From assembly GCA_964352025.1 (NCBI GenBank), contig CAYGPZ010000010.1, positions 50,239-114,238 of the forward strand: 64,000 nucleotides of DNA, given 5' to 3'. Positions 1 to 8,803 of the stretch are shown in pieces; within the stretch, counting starts at the first letter, position 1; each line of letters begins with the position of its first letter. The DNA is from Hirschia sp964352025. GTDB lineage: Bacteria; Pseudomonadota; Alphaproteobacteria; Caulobacterales; Hyphomonadaceae. The notes beneath the pieces were generated by a model that was not told the DNA's origin, did not search any database, and saw only the letters and a program-made list of their open reading frames with translations. The position numbers and the translations under genes are program-made.

Positions 1-33
1 TTGGGGCTGACCGCCACCTTCGTTGCTGTCCAT
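1..33 (-). CDS. 5' end of an unidentified gene (partial)
   Basis: Only the first 11 codons are inside the window, reading MDSNEGGGQPQ on the minus strand. An ATG at 31-33 is preceded by a good AGGAG ribosome-binding site at the usual distance, which is the sole evidence that this is a real start. It diverges from the DUF885 gene. The product cannot be named from eleven residues. Confidence 0.45.
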   Translation of the reverse strand, partial: MDSNEGGGQPQ

Positions 34-131
34 AATTTGTAGCTCCTGCCTTGATGATTAGTCGCTATTAACGGAAAAGTGTTTTGTTCACAACCAAAGT
101 TTGGTGTTCGAATGGCAGGAAATTGAAAGAA

Positions 132-1976
132 ATGAGAAAACTTAAGTCACTTATGGCTGTTTCATGTTTGATTAGCTTGTCTGTCATCTCAGCATGTCAG
201 CCAAAACACTCGACTGAAATATCTGTATTCGAAGACCTAATAAACAATATTGTCTTTGAAGAACTTAAACATTCACCCGAGCTAAAAGAACGCTTGGGAG
301 ACCAGATTAATGAGGCGGATTACTTCTCAAATCATCTGCTCGACGATAGATCTACTGCGGCAGCAAGCCAAATTTTGGTTACTCGACTAGATAAACTACA
401 ATCACTTCTTTCTATTCGAAGCGAAAATCTATCTCCTTCACAGCAAACGACATATTACGCCGTCAAAAAAATGCTGGAAACGTCCACTTCTTTCAGTACT
501 TATGCGTTTGGCGAAACATACCTCACTTCCGCTCGCCCTTATGTGATAAACCACCTAGATGGTGCCTATCTCCAGCTTCCCGATTTCTTTAAAAATTATC
601 ACACGATTGATAGTTTAAGAGACGCGCAGGAATATATTGAGCGTTTATCACACGTTGCGGGCGCTTTAGACGATGAACTTAACCAGCTGCACAACGAGCA
701 TAAGCTCAATATCACCCCCCCTAAATTCATTCTGGAACAGGTCGCTGAATCTGCCCAACAAACGCGCAATACACCTATTGATGAAAACAAATACGTCACG
801 CCACTCTTGTACGGTTTAGAATATCTTGAAGACCTTGATTTACAAACGGGACAAGCTCTGCTCGATCAGGCAAAAGACATTGTTTCAAATGAAATAAACC
901 CAGCATATGAACGTCTCATCACTTCCATTCAAGAAATGGAACATAGTGAGGATACTGCTGTTGGCATTGGACGTTTTGAGGATGGCAATGCTTACTATTT
1001 GTCCGCCCTGGACTATTACGCATCGACACAGCTTAGCCCTGATGACATTCACCAAATTGGCCTTGATGAAGTTGAACAAATTTCGGCTGAACTCGACCTT
1101 ATGCTGCATTCAATTGAATTTATCGAAGGTTCGGTTGGTGAACGCCTCTCTCAAATGAGCCAGAATCCGGAACATTTATTTGAAGACTCTGATGAGGGCC
1201 GTCGCGAATTAGTCGGGGCAGTAGAGCAATACGTGCAGGGTATGAAAGGTTTGCTTTTTAAAATTGTAAACGATGCACCTTCAACCCCTGTAAACATTGT
1301 CCGCATTTCAGCCCTTCAAGACGATAATATTTCGACTGATCATTTCCAATCGTCGGCGTTTAACACGGCAGAGGCAGGCCTCTATCGTATCAATCAGCGC
1401 GATATCCAAGATCGTCCACGATGGGCGATCCCCACTCTAAGTTACAATGAAACATTACCTGGACACCATTTACAGGCGTCAATTCAACAAAAAGCTCAAC
1501 TTCCCCTTATTCGTCAGTTGAATCGCTTCCCTGCGTTTGAAGAAGGATGGGCGCTATATGCAGAAGACCTTGCCGATGAATTAGGGCTTTACGCTGATGA
1601 CCCGTTGGGCCGCATAGGATATTTGCAATCCCTTCTTCTAAGAGCAGCAAGTTTAGTCGTTGATACAGGCATCCATTCTCAAGACTGGAGCCGTGAACAG
1701 GCGACACAATATCTGGTCGATAAAACAGGCTATTCTTATGCTTCGATGCAAACTTTAGTCGATAAATATATCGTCTGGCCCGGTCATGCTTGCTCAGACA
1801 TGTTGGGTAGAAACGCGATTAGAAGCCTTCGCCTAAAAGCTGATCGTGCGCTTGGAAACCGTTTCGATATCAAAGAGTTTCATTCAATTATTCTAACGCA
1901 AGGGGCACGCCCATTGTCAGTGTTGGAAAACGATATCGAGAACTGGCTAAACGAGAAATTGGATGATCAGCCCTAA
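132..1976 (+). CDS. DUF885 family lipoprotein, putative metallopeptidase-like
   Basis: A 614-residue protein starting at the ATG at 132. That start puts a lipoprotein signal (MRKLKS basic end, hydrophobic core, lipobox ISAC) at the N terminus, whereas the longer frame from 84 would bury it; an AGGA lies upstream. The body has the DUF885 pattern: a GNAYYLSALDYYAST stretch followed by LSPDDIHQIGLDEV, then a PGHHLQ motif and FEEGWALYAEDL toward the C terminus. The last two resemble a split HxxxQ/E metal-binding arrangement, so a zinc-dependent hydrolase is commonly suspected for the family, but no substrate is known. It is probably anchored in the outer or inner membrane facing the periplasm. 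It is followed by a VWA lipoprotein on the same strand after about 180 bp, so the two are probably separate transcripts. Confidence 0.85.
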   Translation: MRKLKSLMAVSCLISLSVISACQPKHSTEISVFEDLINNIVFEELKHSPELKERLGDQINEADYFSNHLLDDRSTAAASQILVTRLDKLQSLLSIRSENLSPSQQTTYYAVKKMLETSTSFSTYAFGETYLTSARPYVINHLDGAYLQLPDFFKNYHTIDSLRDAQEYIERLSHVAGALDDELNQLHNEHKLNITPPKFILEQVAESAQQTRNTPIDENKYVTPLLYGLEYLEDLDLQTGQALLDQAKDIVSNEINPAYERLITSIQEMEHSEDTAVGIGRFEDGNAYYLSALDYYASTQLSPDDIHQIGLDEVEQISAELDLMLHSIEFIEGSVGERLSQMSQNPEHLFEDSDEGRRELVGAVEQYVQGMKGLLFKIVNDAPSTPVNIVRISALQDDNISTDHFQSSAFNTAEAGLYRINQRDIQDRPRWAIPTLSYNETLPGHHLQASIQQKAQLPLIRQLNRFPAFEEGWALYAEDLADELGLYADDPLGRIGYLQSLLLRAASLVVDTGIHSQDWSREQATQYLVDKTGYSYASMQTLVDKYIVWPGHACSDMLGRNAIRSLRLKADRALGNRFDIKEFHSIILTQGARPLSVLENDIENWLNEKLDDQP

Positions 1977-2154
1977 AGCCTGATCATTCTAGAAGCATAA
2001 GAACATCTTTTTACTGCCCTTAAACCGCCCTATTCAAAGCGTGAGATGAACGAAAGTTCACAACGCGTTTGTACATCTTAGATCTCTAGATGTTCAAATT
2101 CTAGAAATTCAGCGCCGTAATTTCGTGCTGCTTAAACCAAATATGGGGATGGAT

Positions 2155-3840
2155 ATGACAAATAGAGCGTCAATTTTTTTAGGAACAGTTTCTTTTATCG
2201 TGCTCGCTGCATGTAGCTCCACTATAGAGAGCGAAACAACAACTCCGCCTCCACCACCGCCAGAAGCTGAAGCGGCTATGGACCAAATTGTCGTATCCGG
2301 TGCTGCTCCAGTCAAACACTCCAAATTGAGAGCTTTTGCGTCCGAAGCGTCGCCACGCCCAATGCCTCGGCCCGCCCCCCAAGAAATCGATCGTGACAAA
2401 TACGAAGACGTTGAAATCAATCCAGTTAAACTGACCAGCGAAGAGCCCGTTTCAACCTTCTCGATAGATGTCGATACCGCTTCATATTCAAACGTCAGAT
2501 CATATCTAAATAATGGCAATTTGCCGCCTAAAGATGCCGTACGCCTTGAAGAGCTCATCAATTATTTTGACTATGATTACCCTCTACCGACTTCTAAGGA
2601 CGTCCCTTTCTCAACGCATATCAATGTTGCGCCTTCCCCTTGGGCAGAAGGTAAGCAGCTCATGCATATTGGGATTAAGGGCTATGACATTGCGCGAGAT
2701 GAACAGCCTCCACTGAACTTGACGCTATTGGTTGATGTATCCGGCTCGATGAATGCATCTAATAAACTGCCATTAGCCAAAAAAGCACTCAAAATGCTGA
2801 TTGAAGAGATGGACGAAAATGATCACATCTCTCTGGTCGTTTATGCAGGTGCTGCCGGAACGGTCCTAGAACCCACTAACGGCAGTGAAAAATCAAAGAT
2901 ATATGCAGCTTTAGACAATCTCTCTGCTGGCGGTTCCACAGCTGGTGGTGAAGGATTACGGCTCGCATACTCACTGGCAGAACAAAACTATGACGAAGAT
3001 GCCGTCAATCGTGTGATGCTTCTGACTGATGGTGACTTTAATGTCGGCGTAACTTCCGATGAACGCCTCGAAGACTTTGTGTCTCGCAAGCGCGATTCAG
3101 GTGTTTACCTATCTGTTCTAGGCTTTGGGCGCGGTAATTATAATGACGCCATGATGCAGAAAGTCGCTCAAGCCGGAAATGGAATGGCATCTTACATCGA
3201 CACGTTGAATGAAGCACGCAAAGTGTTAAGTGACGATCTATCTGGTTCTTTGTTCACTATTGCGAATGACGTCAAAATTCAGATCGAATTCAACCCCGCA
3301 CAAATTCAGGAATATCGACTCATTGGGTATGAAACGCGCATGTTGAACCGAGAAGACTTCAACAATGATAAAGTTGATGCAGGAGATATTGGCGCTGGGC
3401 ACACAGTGACTGCGATTTACGAGCTCACACCGACCGGATCAGATGCAGTGTTGATTGACGAAAGTCGTTACGCCCCTAAAGACTCCAATGAAGAAGCCTC
3501 AAGTGAACTCGCTTTCCTGAAGCTGCGCTATAAACAACCAGACAGCGACACCTCTACCCTTATCCAAATGCCTGTTACACCAGATAAAATTGCTGGTTCA
3601 ATTGATCAAACGCCAAACTATGTAAGGTTTGCAACAGCTGTTGCTGGATTTGGTCAAATGCTTCGCCAAGATCCATATATCTCGGATAGTTTCGACTATG
3701 ATTCCATCATCGAGCTGGCAAATGGTGCTAAAGGCGAGGACGAATTTGGATATAGAGCTGAGTTTATCCAGCTTGCACGCGGTGCAAAATCCGCTGCTGC
3801 GCAAGAGACATTAGCCTCTCAGTCTAACTCAGGCGAATAA
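2155..3840 (+). CDS. VWA-domain lipoprotein, YfbK family
   Basis: 561 residues from the ATG at 2155, chosen because GGGGATGG sits just upstream and the lipobox LAAC then falls at residue 20. Upstream GTG and ATG codons in the same frame are possible. A tether with six consecutive prolines follows the acylated Cys. The YfbK-type N-terminal domain leads into a von Willebrand factor A domain with an intact metal-ion-dependent adhesion site: DVSGS (Asp194, Ser196, Ser198), a Thr-containing GGSTAGGEG segment and LLTDGD. The C-terminal part (KTPxR-like FATAVAGFGQMLR region) matches the YfbK C-terminal domain. The family is widespread; its role is unknown, probably protein-protein contact at the envelope. 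It ends just before a hairpin terminator shared with the convergent downstream gene. Confidence 0.88.
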   Translation: MTNRASIFLGTVSFIVLAACSSTIESETTTPPPPPPEAEAAMDQIVVSGAAPVKHSKLRAFASEASPRPMPRPAPQEIDRDKYEDVEINPVKLTSEEPVSTFSIDVDTASYSNVRSYLNNGNLPPKDAVRLEELINYFDYDYPLPTSKDVPFSTHINVAPSPWAEGKQLMHIGIKGYDIARDEQPPLNLTLLVDVSGSMNASNKLPLAKKALKMLIEEMDENDHISLVVYAGAAGTVLEPTNGSEKSKIYAALDNLSAGGSTAGGEGLRLAYSLAEQNYDEDAVNRVMLLTDGDFNVGVTSDERLEDFVSRKRDSGVYLSVLGFGRGNYNDAMMQKVAQAGNGMASYIDTLNEARKVLSDDLSGSLFTIANDVKIQIEFNPAQIQEYRLIGYETRMLNREDFNNDKVDAGDIGAGHTVTAIYELTPTGSDAVLIDESRYAPKDSNEEASSELAFLKLRYKQPDSDTSTLIQMPVTPDKIAGSIDQTPNYVRFATAVAGFGQMLRQDPYISDSFDYDSIIELANGAKGEDEFGYRAEFIQLARGAKSAAAQETLASQSNSGE

Positions 3841-3844
3841 CCCC

Positions 3845-3884
3845 AAAAAAGACACCCGCAGCGTAGGCGAAACACTGCGGGTGT
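3845..3884. terminator. Bidirectional-type terminator between convergent genes
   Basis: A perfect 10-bp stem (ACACCCGCAG at 3852-3861 with CTGCGGGTGT at 3875-3884) is flanked by six A residues at 3845-3850. Read on the minus strand it is a stem followed by six T, a good intrinsic terminator for the gene at 4027-4392. For the plus-strand VWA gene the trailing T-run is poor. Confidence 0.75.
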
Positions 3885-4026
3885 TATCAATATGCAGGTC
3901 CGAGGGTAGTCGGAAAGTATTTTGGGTGATGGGGCGAAAATACCCAGCAGCAATCAAGGCCGAAACGTAAACCTCAAATTTGCCACTAGCTGCACAATGA
4001 TATTCAAACAGCCAGAGAATAAACGC

Positions 4027-4392
4027 CTAAGCCGCCAATGGCATCACGATACGTGCTGTTTCTGAACCAGATTCATATGCAGATTCCTGTGTATCACACA
4101 CTGGGTTTAACCCTGCTCTCAAATCATCCATCTCGGCGACACGCACAGCCTGATCTTTTTGAGCTCGAATATACATGTGAGTTGCTCCATAACGTTGGGC
4201 CTCTCTCCAGCGCCATATCGCGCTGATGTCTTCAACTTTGCCAAACTGTTCGGAAAGCTTGATCACACGGCCATCCGCTGTTGTGAATAATACTATTCCC
4301 GCTTGAGAGGTCCATGACTCATCTCTTAGTTTAATAGGTTCAAATTTATAAGATTGACCGCTAACACCGCAAAAGTTGACTGACTGAAACAT
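4027..4392 (-). CDS. Small protein resembling a degenerate GIY-YIG domain
   Basis: 121 residues, ATG start, no signal peptide or membrane segment. The order of conserved-looking elements (SYKFEPIKL, then AGIVLF, then WRWREAQRYGATHMYIR, then EMDDLRAGLNPVCD) recalls small alphaproteobacterial GIY-YIG-type proteins, which read roughly Y-F-P, GVYVF, YVGQ, R, HERWxEAxxxGATHVHxR, ExxLIxxxxPPLN. Here the second half of the GIY-YIG signature appears as VIKLS and the catalytic Arg is not evident, so if the relationship holds it is unlikely to be an active nuclease. The final EMDDL...NP could correspond to the metal-binding Glu and the Asn-Pro end. The family assignment is inference from motif order only. 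Confidence 0.6.
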   Translation of the reverse strand: MFQSVNFCGVSGQSYKFEPIKLRDESWTSQAGIVLFTTADGRVIKLSEQFGKVEDISAIWRWREAQRYGATHMYIRAQKDQAVRVAEMDDLRAGLNPVCDTQESAYESGSETARIVMPLAA

Positions 4393-4865
4393 GTTCTCTC
4401 TCCGTTCTGTTGAGATACATATATTCCTTTTATGTTCTCATTCAAGCCCTTTTTGTTCTACTTCTGTTAACGATGAATTTACATTTTGGAGTCCGCTCAG
4501 CTCCGCGAATATTCGTACTCACGGAAATATCTAAGAGATTCAAGACGCCAGAACTAAAAGAGAACAAACAGTCAGAAGAATCATCTCGCTTAAAGTTTTC
4601 TGATATTTTTTCAAAAAAATTTTCGCGCCAGCCAATTCTCGGACAAATTACGATTTCAGGCCCAAGTAAACTTTCGTTTCTGGAATAGAATCAACTCAAA
4701 CGTCGTCACTTTCAACGGCTCCCTTCCATGCGACAGCCCGTCACGCGTCAACTCGCCATATATCCCTTATTTATTTAGGGGTTATATATCCTTATATTAT
4801 TTATGGATATAACGTGAGGATAGTCACGCAATGGCCAGTCACTCCCATATGAAAAAGGGCAACAA
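4393..4865. other. 473-bp divergent intergenic region
   Basis: It separates the minus-strand gene at 4392 from ompW. A 92-codon plus-strand frame from a TTG at 4410 has no ribosome-binding site and was not accepted as a gene. The ompW-proximal 110 bases are strongly AT-rich and carry the repeats listed separately. Nothing else could be recognised. Confidence 0.5.
4759..4813 (+). promoter_or_regulatory. Repeated AT-rich motif in the ompW promoter region
   Basis: Two similar 19-base direct repeats begin with TATATCC (4759-4777 and 4785-4803), spaced 26 bp start to start. The second is followed by GGATATAAC at 4805-4813, giving an inverted match to its first bases. The cluster ends about 50 bp before the ompW start codon, which suits an operator plus promoter. 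The binding protein is unknown. Confidence 0.35.
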
Positions 4866-5573
4866 ATGAACCGCCAAATTAAATCCATCGCAGCCGCGAC
4901 AATCCTGAGCTTAGGAATTGGAACAGGCATCGCGAATGCCGAGACCGATAATCCCTGGATGGTTCGCGCGCGTATCCTAAACGTTATACCAGATGAAAGC
5001 GGAGATCCTTCTGTTGGGGGCACAACCCTTGTCGGTGATGTCGACATCGATGATAGCTTTGTGCCAGAGCTCGCCATCTCCTATTTCTTCAATGACAACT
5101 TCGCCATGGAGTTGATACTGGCTGTCACACCGCACGATGTCAGTACAAAAGGTTTGGAAGTACCAACTGTTGGTACATTAGGTTCCGTTGACCTTGGAGA
5201 TGTGTGGCTCCTGCCTCCAACTCTGACTGCACAATACCACTTCACTCAAATGGGAGCTTTCAAACCATATGTTGGGGCAGGCATTAATTACACACTTTTC
5301 TTCAACGAAGATGAAGGAGCCGTTGCTGACTCAATCGATTATGATCCCAGTTTTGGTCCCGCTCTACAAGCTGGTTTCGACTACGACCTAGATGGCGAAA
5401 AAGGCGGCTGGGCATTGAATGTTGATGTCAAGAAAGTCTGGATCAACACCGATGTTAAAGTAGATCTAACGACAGCCCTTGGTCCTGCATTGAGCGCAGA
5501 ATCCGTCATTGTGGATGCAGATGTCGATATTAACCCGCTCATCGTTGGCGTCGGCTTAGGATATAAATTCTAG
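4866..5573 (+). CDS. ompW: OmpW family outer-membrane beta-barrel protein
   Basis: 235 residues with a clear cleavable signal peptide (MNRQIKS start, cleavage after IANA). The mature part begins with NPWMVRARILNVIP, the usual OmpW opening, and has alternating amphipathic strands including ELAISYFFNDNFAMELI, PTLTAQYHF and FKPYVGAGINYTLFF. It ends in GVGLGYKF with a C-terminal Phe, as needed for BAM-mediated assembly. OmpW proteins are eight-stranded barrels with a hydrophobic channel for small apolar molecules. The gene is monocistronic: AT-rich repeats precede it and a very strong terminator follows about 110 bp downstream. Length and motifs are typical. Confidence 0.9.
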   Translation: MNRQIKSIAAATILSLGIGTGIANAETDNPWMVRARILNVIPDESGDPSVGGTTLVGDVDIDDSFVPELAISYFFNDNFAMELILAVTPHDVSTKGLEVPTVGTLGSVDLGDVWLLPPTLTAQYHFTQMGAFKPYVGAGINYTLFFNEDEGAVADSIDYDPSFGPALQAGFDYDLDGEKGGWALNVDVKKVWINTDVKVDLTTALGPALSAESVIVDADVDINPLIVGVGLGYKF

Positions 5574-5581
5574 GTCAACTT

Positions 5582-5598
5582 ATCAAAATCATTTTGAT
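5582..5598. repeat. 17-bp perfect palindrome downstream of ompW
   Basis: ATCAAAAT-C-ATTTTGAT is perfectly symmetrical. It lies between the ompW stop codon and its terminator, that is in the 3' untranslated region. A second dyad, GATCAAA (5596-5602) with TTTGATC (5635-5641), overlaps it. It may be an operator or an RNA structure; its role is unknown. Confidence 0.35.
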
Positions 5599-5685
5599 CA
5601 AATCTCGAATTTTACGCCAACTGAAATTTTGCGGTTTGATCGATACCCAGAATTCATGCTTCCTCGCGTGAAGGACCTGCAACTA

Positions 5686-5727
5686 GGCGCTAACTCTTCC
5701 TCACACTAGGAGTTAGCGCCATTTTTT
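5686..5727 (+). terminator. Strong intrinsic terminator of ompW
   Basis: A perfect 11-bp stem, GGCGCTAACTC (5686-5696) with GAGTTAGCGCC (5710-5720), is followed by ATTTTTT. This is a textbook rho-independent terminator on the plus strand, and it insulates ompW from the convergent gene at 5755. Confidence 0.92.
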
Positions 5728-5754
5728 ATCAGCGTTACTCTTCAAGAATATATA

Positions 5755-6183
5755 TTATTCAGGGCCTTTGGCCGCCTTTTCATATTCATTGATTACCTGA
5801 ACACCGACCGGTCCCGACAGAATATCATCAAATATGCCAGCAATGAATTTCACGTGCGGAGTTTCGCGGTGGAAATCCAAGGCTGCTTCATCTTTATAGA
5901 CTTCATAATTATAGAATACATTTGAATCTTCGCTAGAACGATAAGTACGATAAACTAGAACGCCTTCTTCTTTGCGACTTTCCTCAACATTGTACTTCAT
6001 GATTTCCATAAACCTGTCTGCGCTACCTTCTTTAACAGGAAATGTCACAAAGATAGTGTGTCCTGCCTGATCTATTATAGCTTCAGCGCCTGCTTTGGTC
6101 GGCTCGCTATCGCTTGGATTACATGCCCCTAACACAAATGCTACGACAGCCACAGCCACACCCTTTTGAATGTTGTTCCACAT
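5755..6183 (-). CDS. Lipoprotein with an antibiotic-biosynthesis-monooxygenase (ABM) domain
   Basis: 142 residues from the ATG at 6181-6183, chosen because GGGGAG precedes it and the lipobox LGAC then follows a normal hydrophobic core. The longer frame has no plausible signal. The C-terminal part is a ferredoxin-like ABM/quinol-monooxygenase fold: HTIFVTFPVKEGSADRFMEIM, EEGVLVYRTYRS, FYNYEVYKDEAALDFHRETPHVK. The ABM superfamily (YgiN-like and others) acts on quinols or heme, or serves as a small binding module. A lipid-anchored periplasmic version is less common. It diverges from the zur-like gene. Confidence 0.8.
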   Translation of the reverse strand: MWNNIQKGVAVAVVAFVLGACNPSDSEPTKAGAEAIIDQAGHTIFVTFPVKEGSADRFMEIMKYNVEESRKEEGVLVYRTYRSSEDSNVFYNYEVYKDEAALDFHRETPHVKFIAGIFDDILSGPVGVQVINEYEKAAKGPE

Positions 6184-6346
6184 TTTCAGATCTCCCCATT
6201 TTATATGCTGGCAGCATCTTGACCAATAAGTTAGCTGAGACAAGTCGTGAGATAAGAAAACATTTTTGTGGCGACTTTAGAAACGCACAAAAAAATAATA
6301 TGGTTTGCACCTTGTCGTTCTGACACAAAATCATAAAGTCGAAATC

Positions 6347-6808
6347 ATGACTGCGACTCACCTTTCTTGCTCCAACGCCAATGTTGAAGATGCACTTAAT
6401 CAGGCAGAAATGATCTGTCGGGAAAATAGTGCTAAACTCACGCCGATTAGAAGACGCGTGTTGGAACTTCTGCTAAAAGCTGATGCGCCTTCAAAAGCAT
6501 ATGATTTACTGGCTGATCTGAATGATGACTCTGCACCAGCTAAACCACCCACAGTTTACCGCGCTCTGGATTTCTTATTGGAACTTGGGTTAGCGCATAA
6601 AATTGAAAGCCTGAATGCTTATGTCGCGTGTGGGCATACTGGACACGGGCATTCAGCAGCCTTTCTTATTTGCGAAAAATGCGAGAACGCGGATGAGCTG
6701 CACGCCGATACAACTTTCTCTACTCTGAATAAAGAAACTGAAAACGTATCGTTCAAGCTAAATAGCGCGGTCATAGAAGTTCGTGGCGTTTGTAAAAATT
6801 GCCAATAA
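6347..6808 (+). CDS. zur: Fur-family transcriptional regulator, Zur-like
   Basis: 153 residues from the ATG at 6347; the frame could begin at TTG 6305 but that adds an unconserved tail. It has the winged-helix Fur fold (LTPIRRRVLELL, PPTVYRALDFLLELGLAHKI) with the Zur-type dimerisation half: CGHTGHGHSAAFLICEKC, then HADTTF and a closing CKNC. CxxC twice, with the HSAAFLICxxC segment, matches E. coli Zur better than Fur or PerR. Zur proteins repress zinc uptake when zinc is plentiful. No zinc transporter lies beside it, so its targets are elsewhere. A 6-bp dyad (GTTCTA/TAGAAC, 6817-6834) follows the stop codon. Confidence 0.78.
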   Translation: MTATHLSCSNANVEDALNQAEMICRENSAKLTPIRRRVLELLLKADAPSKAYDLLADLNDDSAPAKPPTVYRALDFLLELGLAHKIESLNAYVACGHTGHGHSAAFLICEKCENADELHADTTFSTLNKETENVSFKLNSAVIEVRGVCKNCQ

Positions 6809-6861
6809 AATGCTTAGTTCTAAATAACTAGAACGCCCACTTGATCAAAAAGGGATTCCAC

Positions 6862-7791
6862 ATGATTGAAGTATACCGCGGAACCCCAAACGCCTGGGAA
6901 TGTGACGAGATGGGTCACATGAATGTGCGCTTCTATCTCGCCAAACTTATGGAAGGTGTGGGCGTATTTTGCTACCATGCGGTAATGCCGAATGCATTTC
7001 GCACGAACGCGCCATCTACAGTACAGCTAAAAGATCTTCACATTCGGTTTGTAAAAGAAGCACATGCTGGTGCTCCTGTTTATATGACAGCCGGTGCGCT
7101 AGAGGTCGCTGAAAGTTCGGCCTTGATTTATGTTCAAGTCAATCACCTTGATGGAGAGCCATGTGCTGCTTTCAGGTTCCGTATGGATCATATCGATATC
7201 CATACGAGGCAACCATTTTTATGGTCTCCTAAAACCATAGAAGCTCTTAAATCTCTGACAGCTGAGACAATTGAAGTCACTGCGCCAAGGTCAATAGATT
7301 TCAACGCTACATCTAACCCTCCGCCGACAATGGAAACGGCATCTGAGATGGGATGTTTACAAATCGGAACTGGTTTAGTCTTACCGGAACAATGTGATGT
7401 GTTTGGGAACATGAAAACCGACTTCTTTATTGGTCGTGTTTCTGATTCAGCACCGCATTTGATAGATTCTACTGGCAAAGGATTGTCCCGCAGCCCTTCT
7501 CCCGATCAGGAAGGACAAAGAATAGGTACCGCAGCGCTGGAATACCGGTTCATCTTTCACAACAGGCCAATTGCTGGGGATACCTTTGTCGTGTATGGCG
7601 GTTTGGGAGAGATTGCGAGCAAGACATTCGGACTGTTTTATTGGCTAATGGACCCGCACACCAATACTGCATATGCAACAGTTCAGGCCACTCTCGTTCA
7701 GTTTGATTTAGATACACGCAAAGCTGTTCCATTACCTTCCGAAGCTGTGACTGCACTGAAAAAGAACGTTCCCGGCGGTATGTGGTTATAA
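6862..7791 (+). CDS. Double-hotdog acyl-CoA thioesterase-like protein
   Basis: 309 residues from the ATG at 6862, preceded by AAGGGA; an upstream TTG in frame has no good site. Two hotdog halves are visible. The first has WECDEMGHMNVRFYLAKLMEG, the 4-hydroxybenzoyl-CoA thioesterase-type signature with a conserved Asp and DEMGHMNV. The second has LPEQCDVFGNMKTDFFIGRVSD, a matching DVFGNM repeat. Proteins of this type hydrolyse acyl-CoA thioesters in the cytoplasm. The substrate is unknown; the many fatty-acid genes nearby make an acyl-CoA likely. It follows zur by about 50 bp and could be co-transcribed with it. Confidence 0.78.
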   Translation: MIEVYRGTPNAWECDEMGHMNVRFYLAKLMEGVGVFCYHAVMPNAFRTNAPSTVQLKDLHIRFVKEAHAGAPVYMTAGALEVAESSALIYVQVNHLDGEPCAAFRFRMDHIDIHTRQPFLWSPKTIEALKSLTAETIEVTAPRSIDFNATSNPPPTMETASEMGCLQIGTGLVLPEQCDVFGNMKTDFFIGRVSDSAPHLIDSTGKGLSRSPSPDQEGQRIGTAALEYRFIFHNRPIAGDTFVVYGGLGEIASKTFGLFYWLMDPHTNTAYATVQATLVQFDLDTRKAVPLPSEAVTALKKNVPGGMWL

Positions 7792-7834
7792 AATTTCCAA
7801 ATACCTATACCGCCAGCCCCATCCAATTGCCGGC

Positions 7835-8797
7835 TTAATATATTTGGCCAATTGAATCATTTATGGTGCGCTTAACAGCGCCCATAAAGTCAGTGCCGTC
7901 ATTCAGTCCCGCTGCTGTTTCCAGCAAGATTTTTATTGCATCACGCACAACGTATGGACGTTCCATCGTCAAAAAATGCGTCGTGCCCGGAATACGTGTT
8001 ACAGCTGCATCAGGCCTAATTGAGTGAATACGCTCATCAATATCCGATATACAGGTTGAGTGTTTCTCTGCCTGCAACAAAATGAATGGATACCGATTTT
8101 TTCTAATTGACCCAATGGCAGACCACGGCCTGATCCTTTGAGCTTTAAAACAAGCTGCTTCCCATTTCGGCTCGCACGCTAAACGGCATGCTACACCTTC
8201 AGTCGGAACAAGCCCATCACTCAAATAATCATTTAAAAATGGCGTGCGCCAAGTCGCAAACGCCCCGCGTCCAGTCAGATTACTTTCAGCATCTTCAACG
8301 CTAGAGAAGTCTGTTTTGCGCCTTAAACTACCTTTTGCTTGAGGTATTTGAGACGTCATCATTGAAGATATAAGAGGAATATGAAGCCCCATATACGTCA
8401 AAGGAGTACGAATAACCGGATCGGCTAAAACGATACCCTTAATCAGATCAGGACGCTTCCCGGCCACGAGCAGCGCAATCGTTGCGCCCAAAGAATGGCC
8501 CGCGAGAACCAATCCTTCAGGTGCTATTTTTTCGATAATTTGAATGACGTCATCTCGAAACACGTTCCAGCTTTTTAACTTACTGGGGTCTGCTTCTAAT
8601 GTTGATCGACCATGTCCTCGCAAATCTACGGCAGCCACGTGCCACATATTGCCTAACGGAGCCAATACGGACTGATACGTCATCGCATTAAAGCCATTCG
8701 CATGCAGGAAAAGCGCTTGCACCGGTTGCGTCGGTTCACCAAAAGCAATTCCGGCAGCCTCACCGCCGTCTAAATCTACTCGAAATCTGCGTAGCAA
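7835..8797 (-). CDS. Alpha/beta hydrolase
   Basis: 320 residues from a TTG start; GGAGG lies ten bases upstream, inside the end of the preceding gene, supporting coupled translation. The alpha/beta-hydrolase fold elements are clear: LFLHANGFN oxyanion loop, AVDLRGHGRS, nucleophile elbow AGHSLGA, and a C-terminal TTHFLTMERP supplying the catalytic His. The family covers esterases, lipases and lactonases, and no substrate can be assigned. It is downstream of the DUF4197 gene by 6 bp in one operon. Confidence 0.82.
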   Translation of the reverse strand: MLRRFRVDLDGGEAAGIAFGEPTQPVQALFLHANGFNAMTYQSVLAPLGNMWHVAAVDLRGHGRSTLEADPSKLKSWNVFRDDVIQIIEKIAPEGLVLAGHSLGATIALLVAGKRPDLIKGIVLADPVIRTPLTYMGLHIPLISSMMTSQIPQAKGSLRRKTDFSSVEDAESNLTGRGAFATWRTPFLNDYLSDGLVPTEGVACRLACEPKWEAACFKAQRIRPWSAIGSIRKNRYPFILLQAEKHSTCISDIDERIHSIRPDAAVTRIPGTTHFLTMERPYVVRDAIKILLETAAGLNDGTDFMGAVKRTINDSIGQIY

Positions 8798-8803
8798 GAG
8801 AAA

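Noticed and set aside
2109..2561. 150-codon minus-strand frame over the VWA gene start
   Set aside because: Glycine-rich shadow of the proline codons; no ribosome-binding site; overlaps a well-supported gene.
4410..4688. 92-codon plus-strand frame with a hydrophobic N-terminal stretch
   Set aside because: Begins with a TTG lacking any ribosome-binding site, directly beside the divergent start, and shows no recognisable domain. Kept only in the intergenic description.
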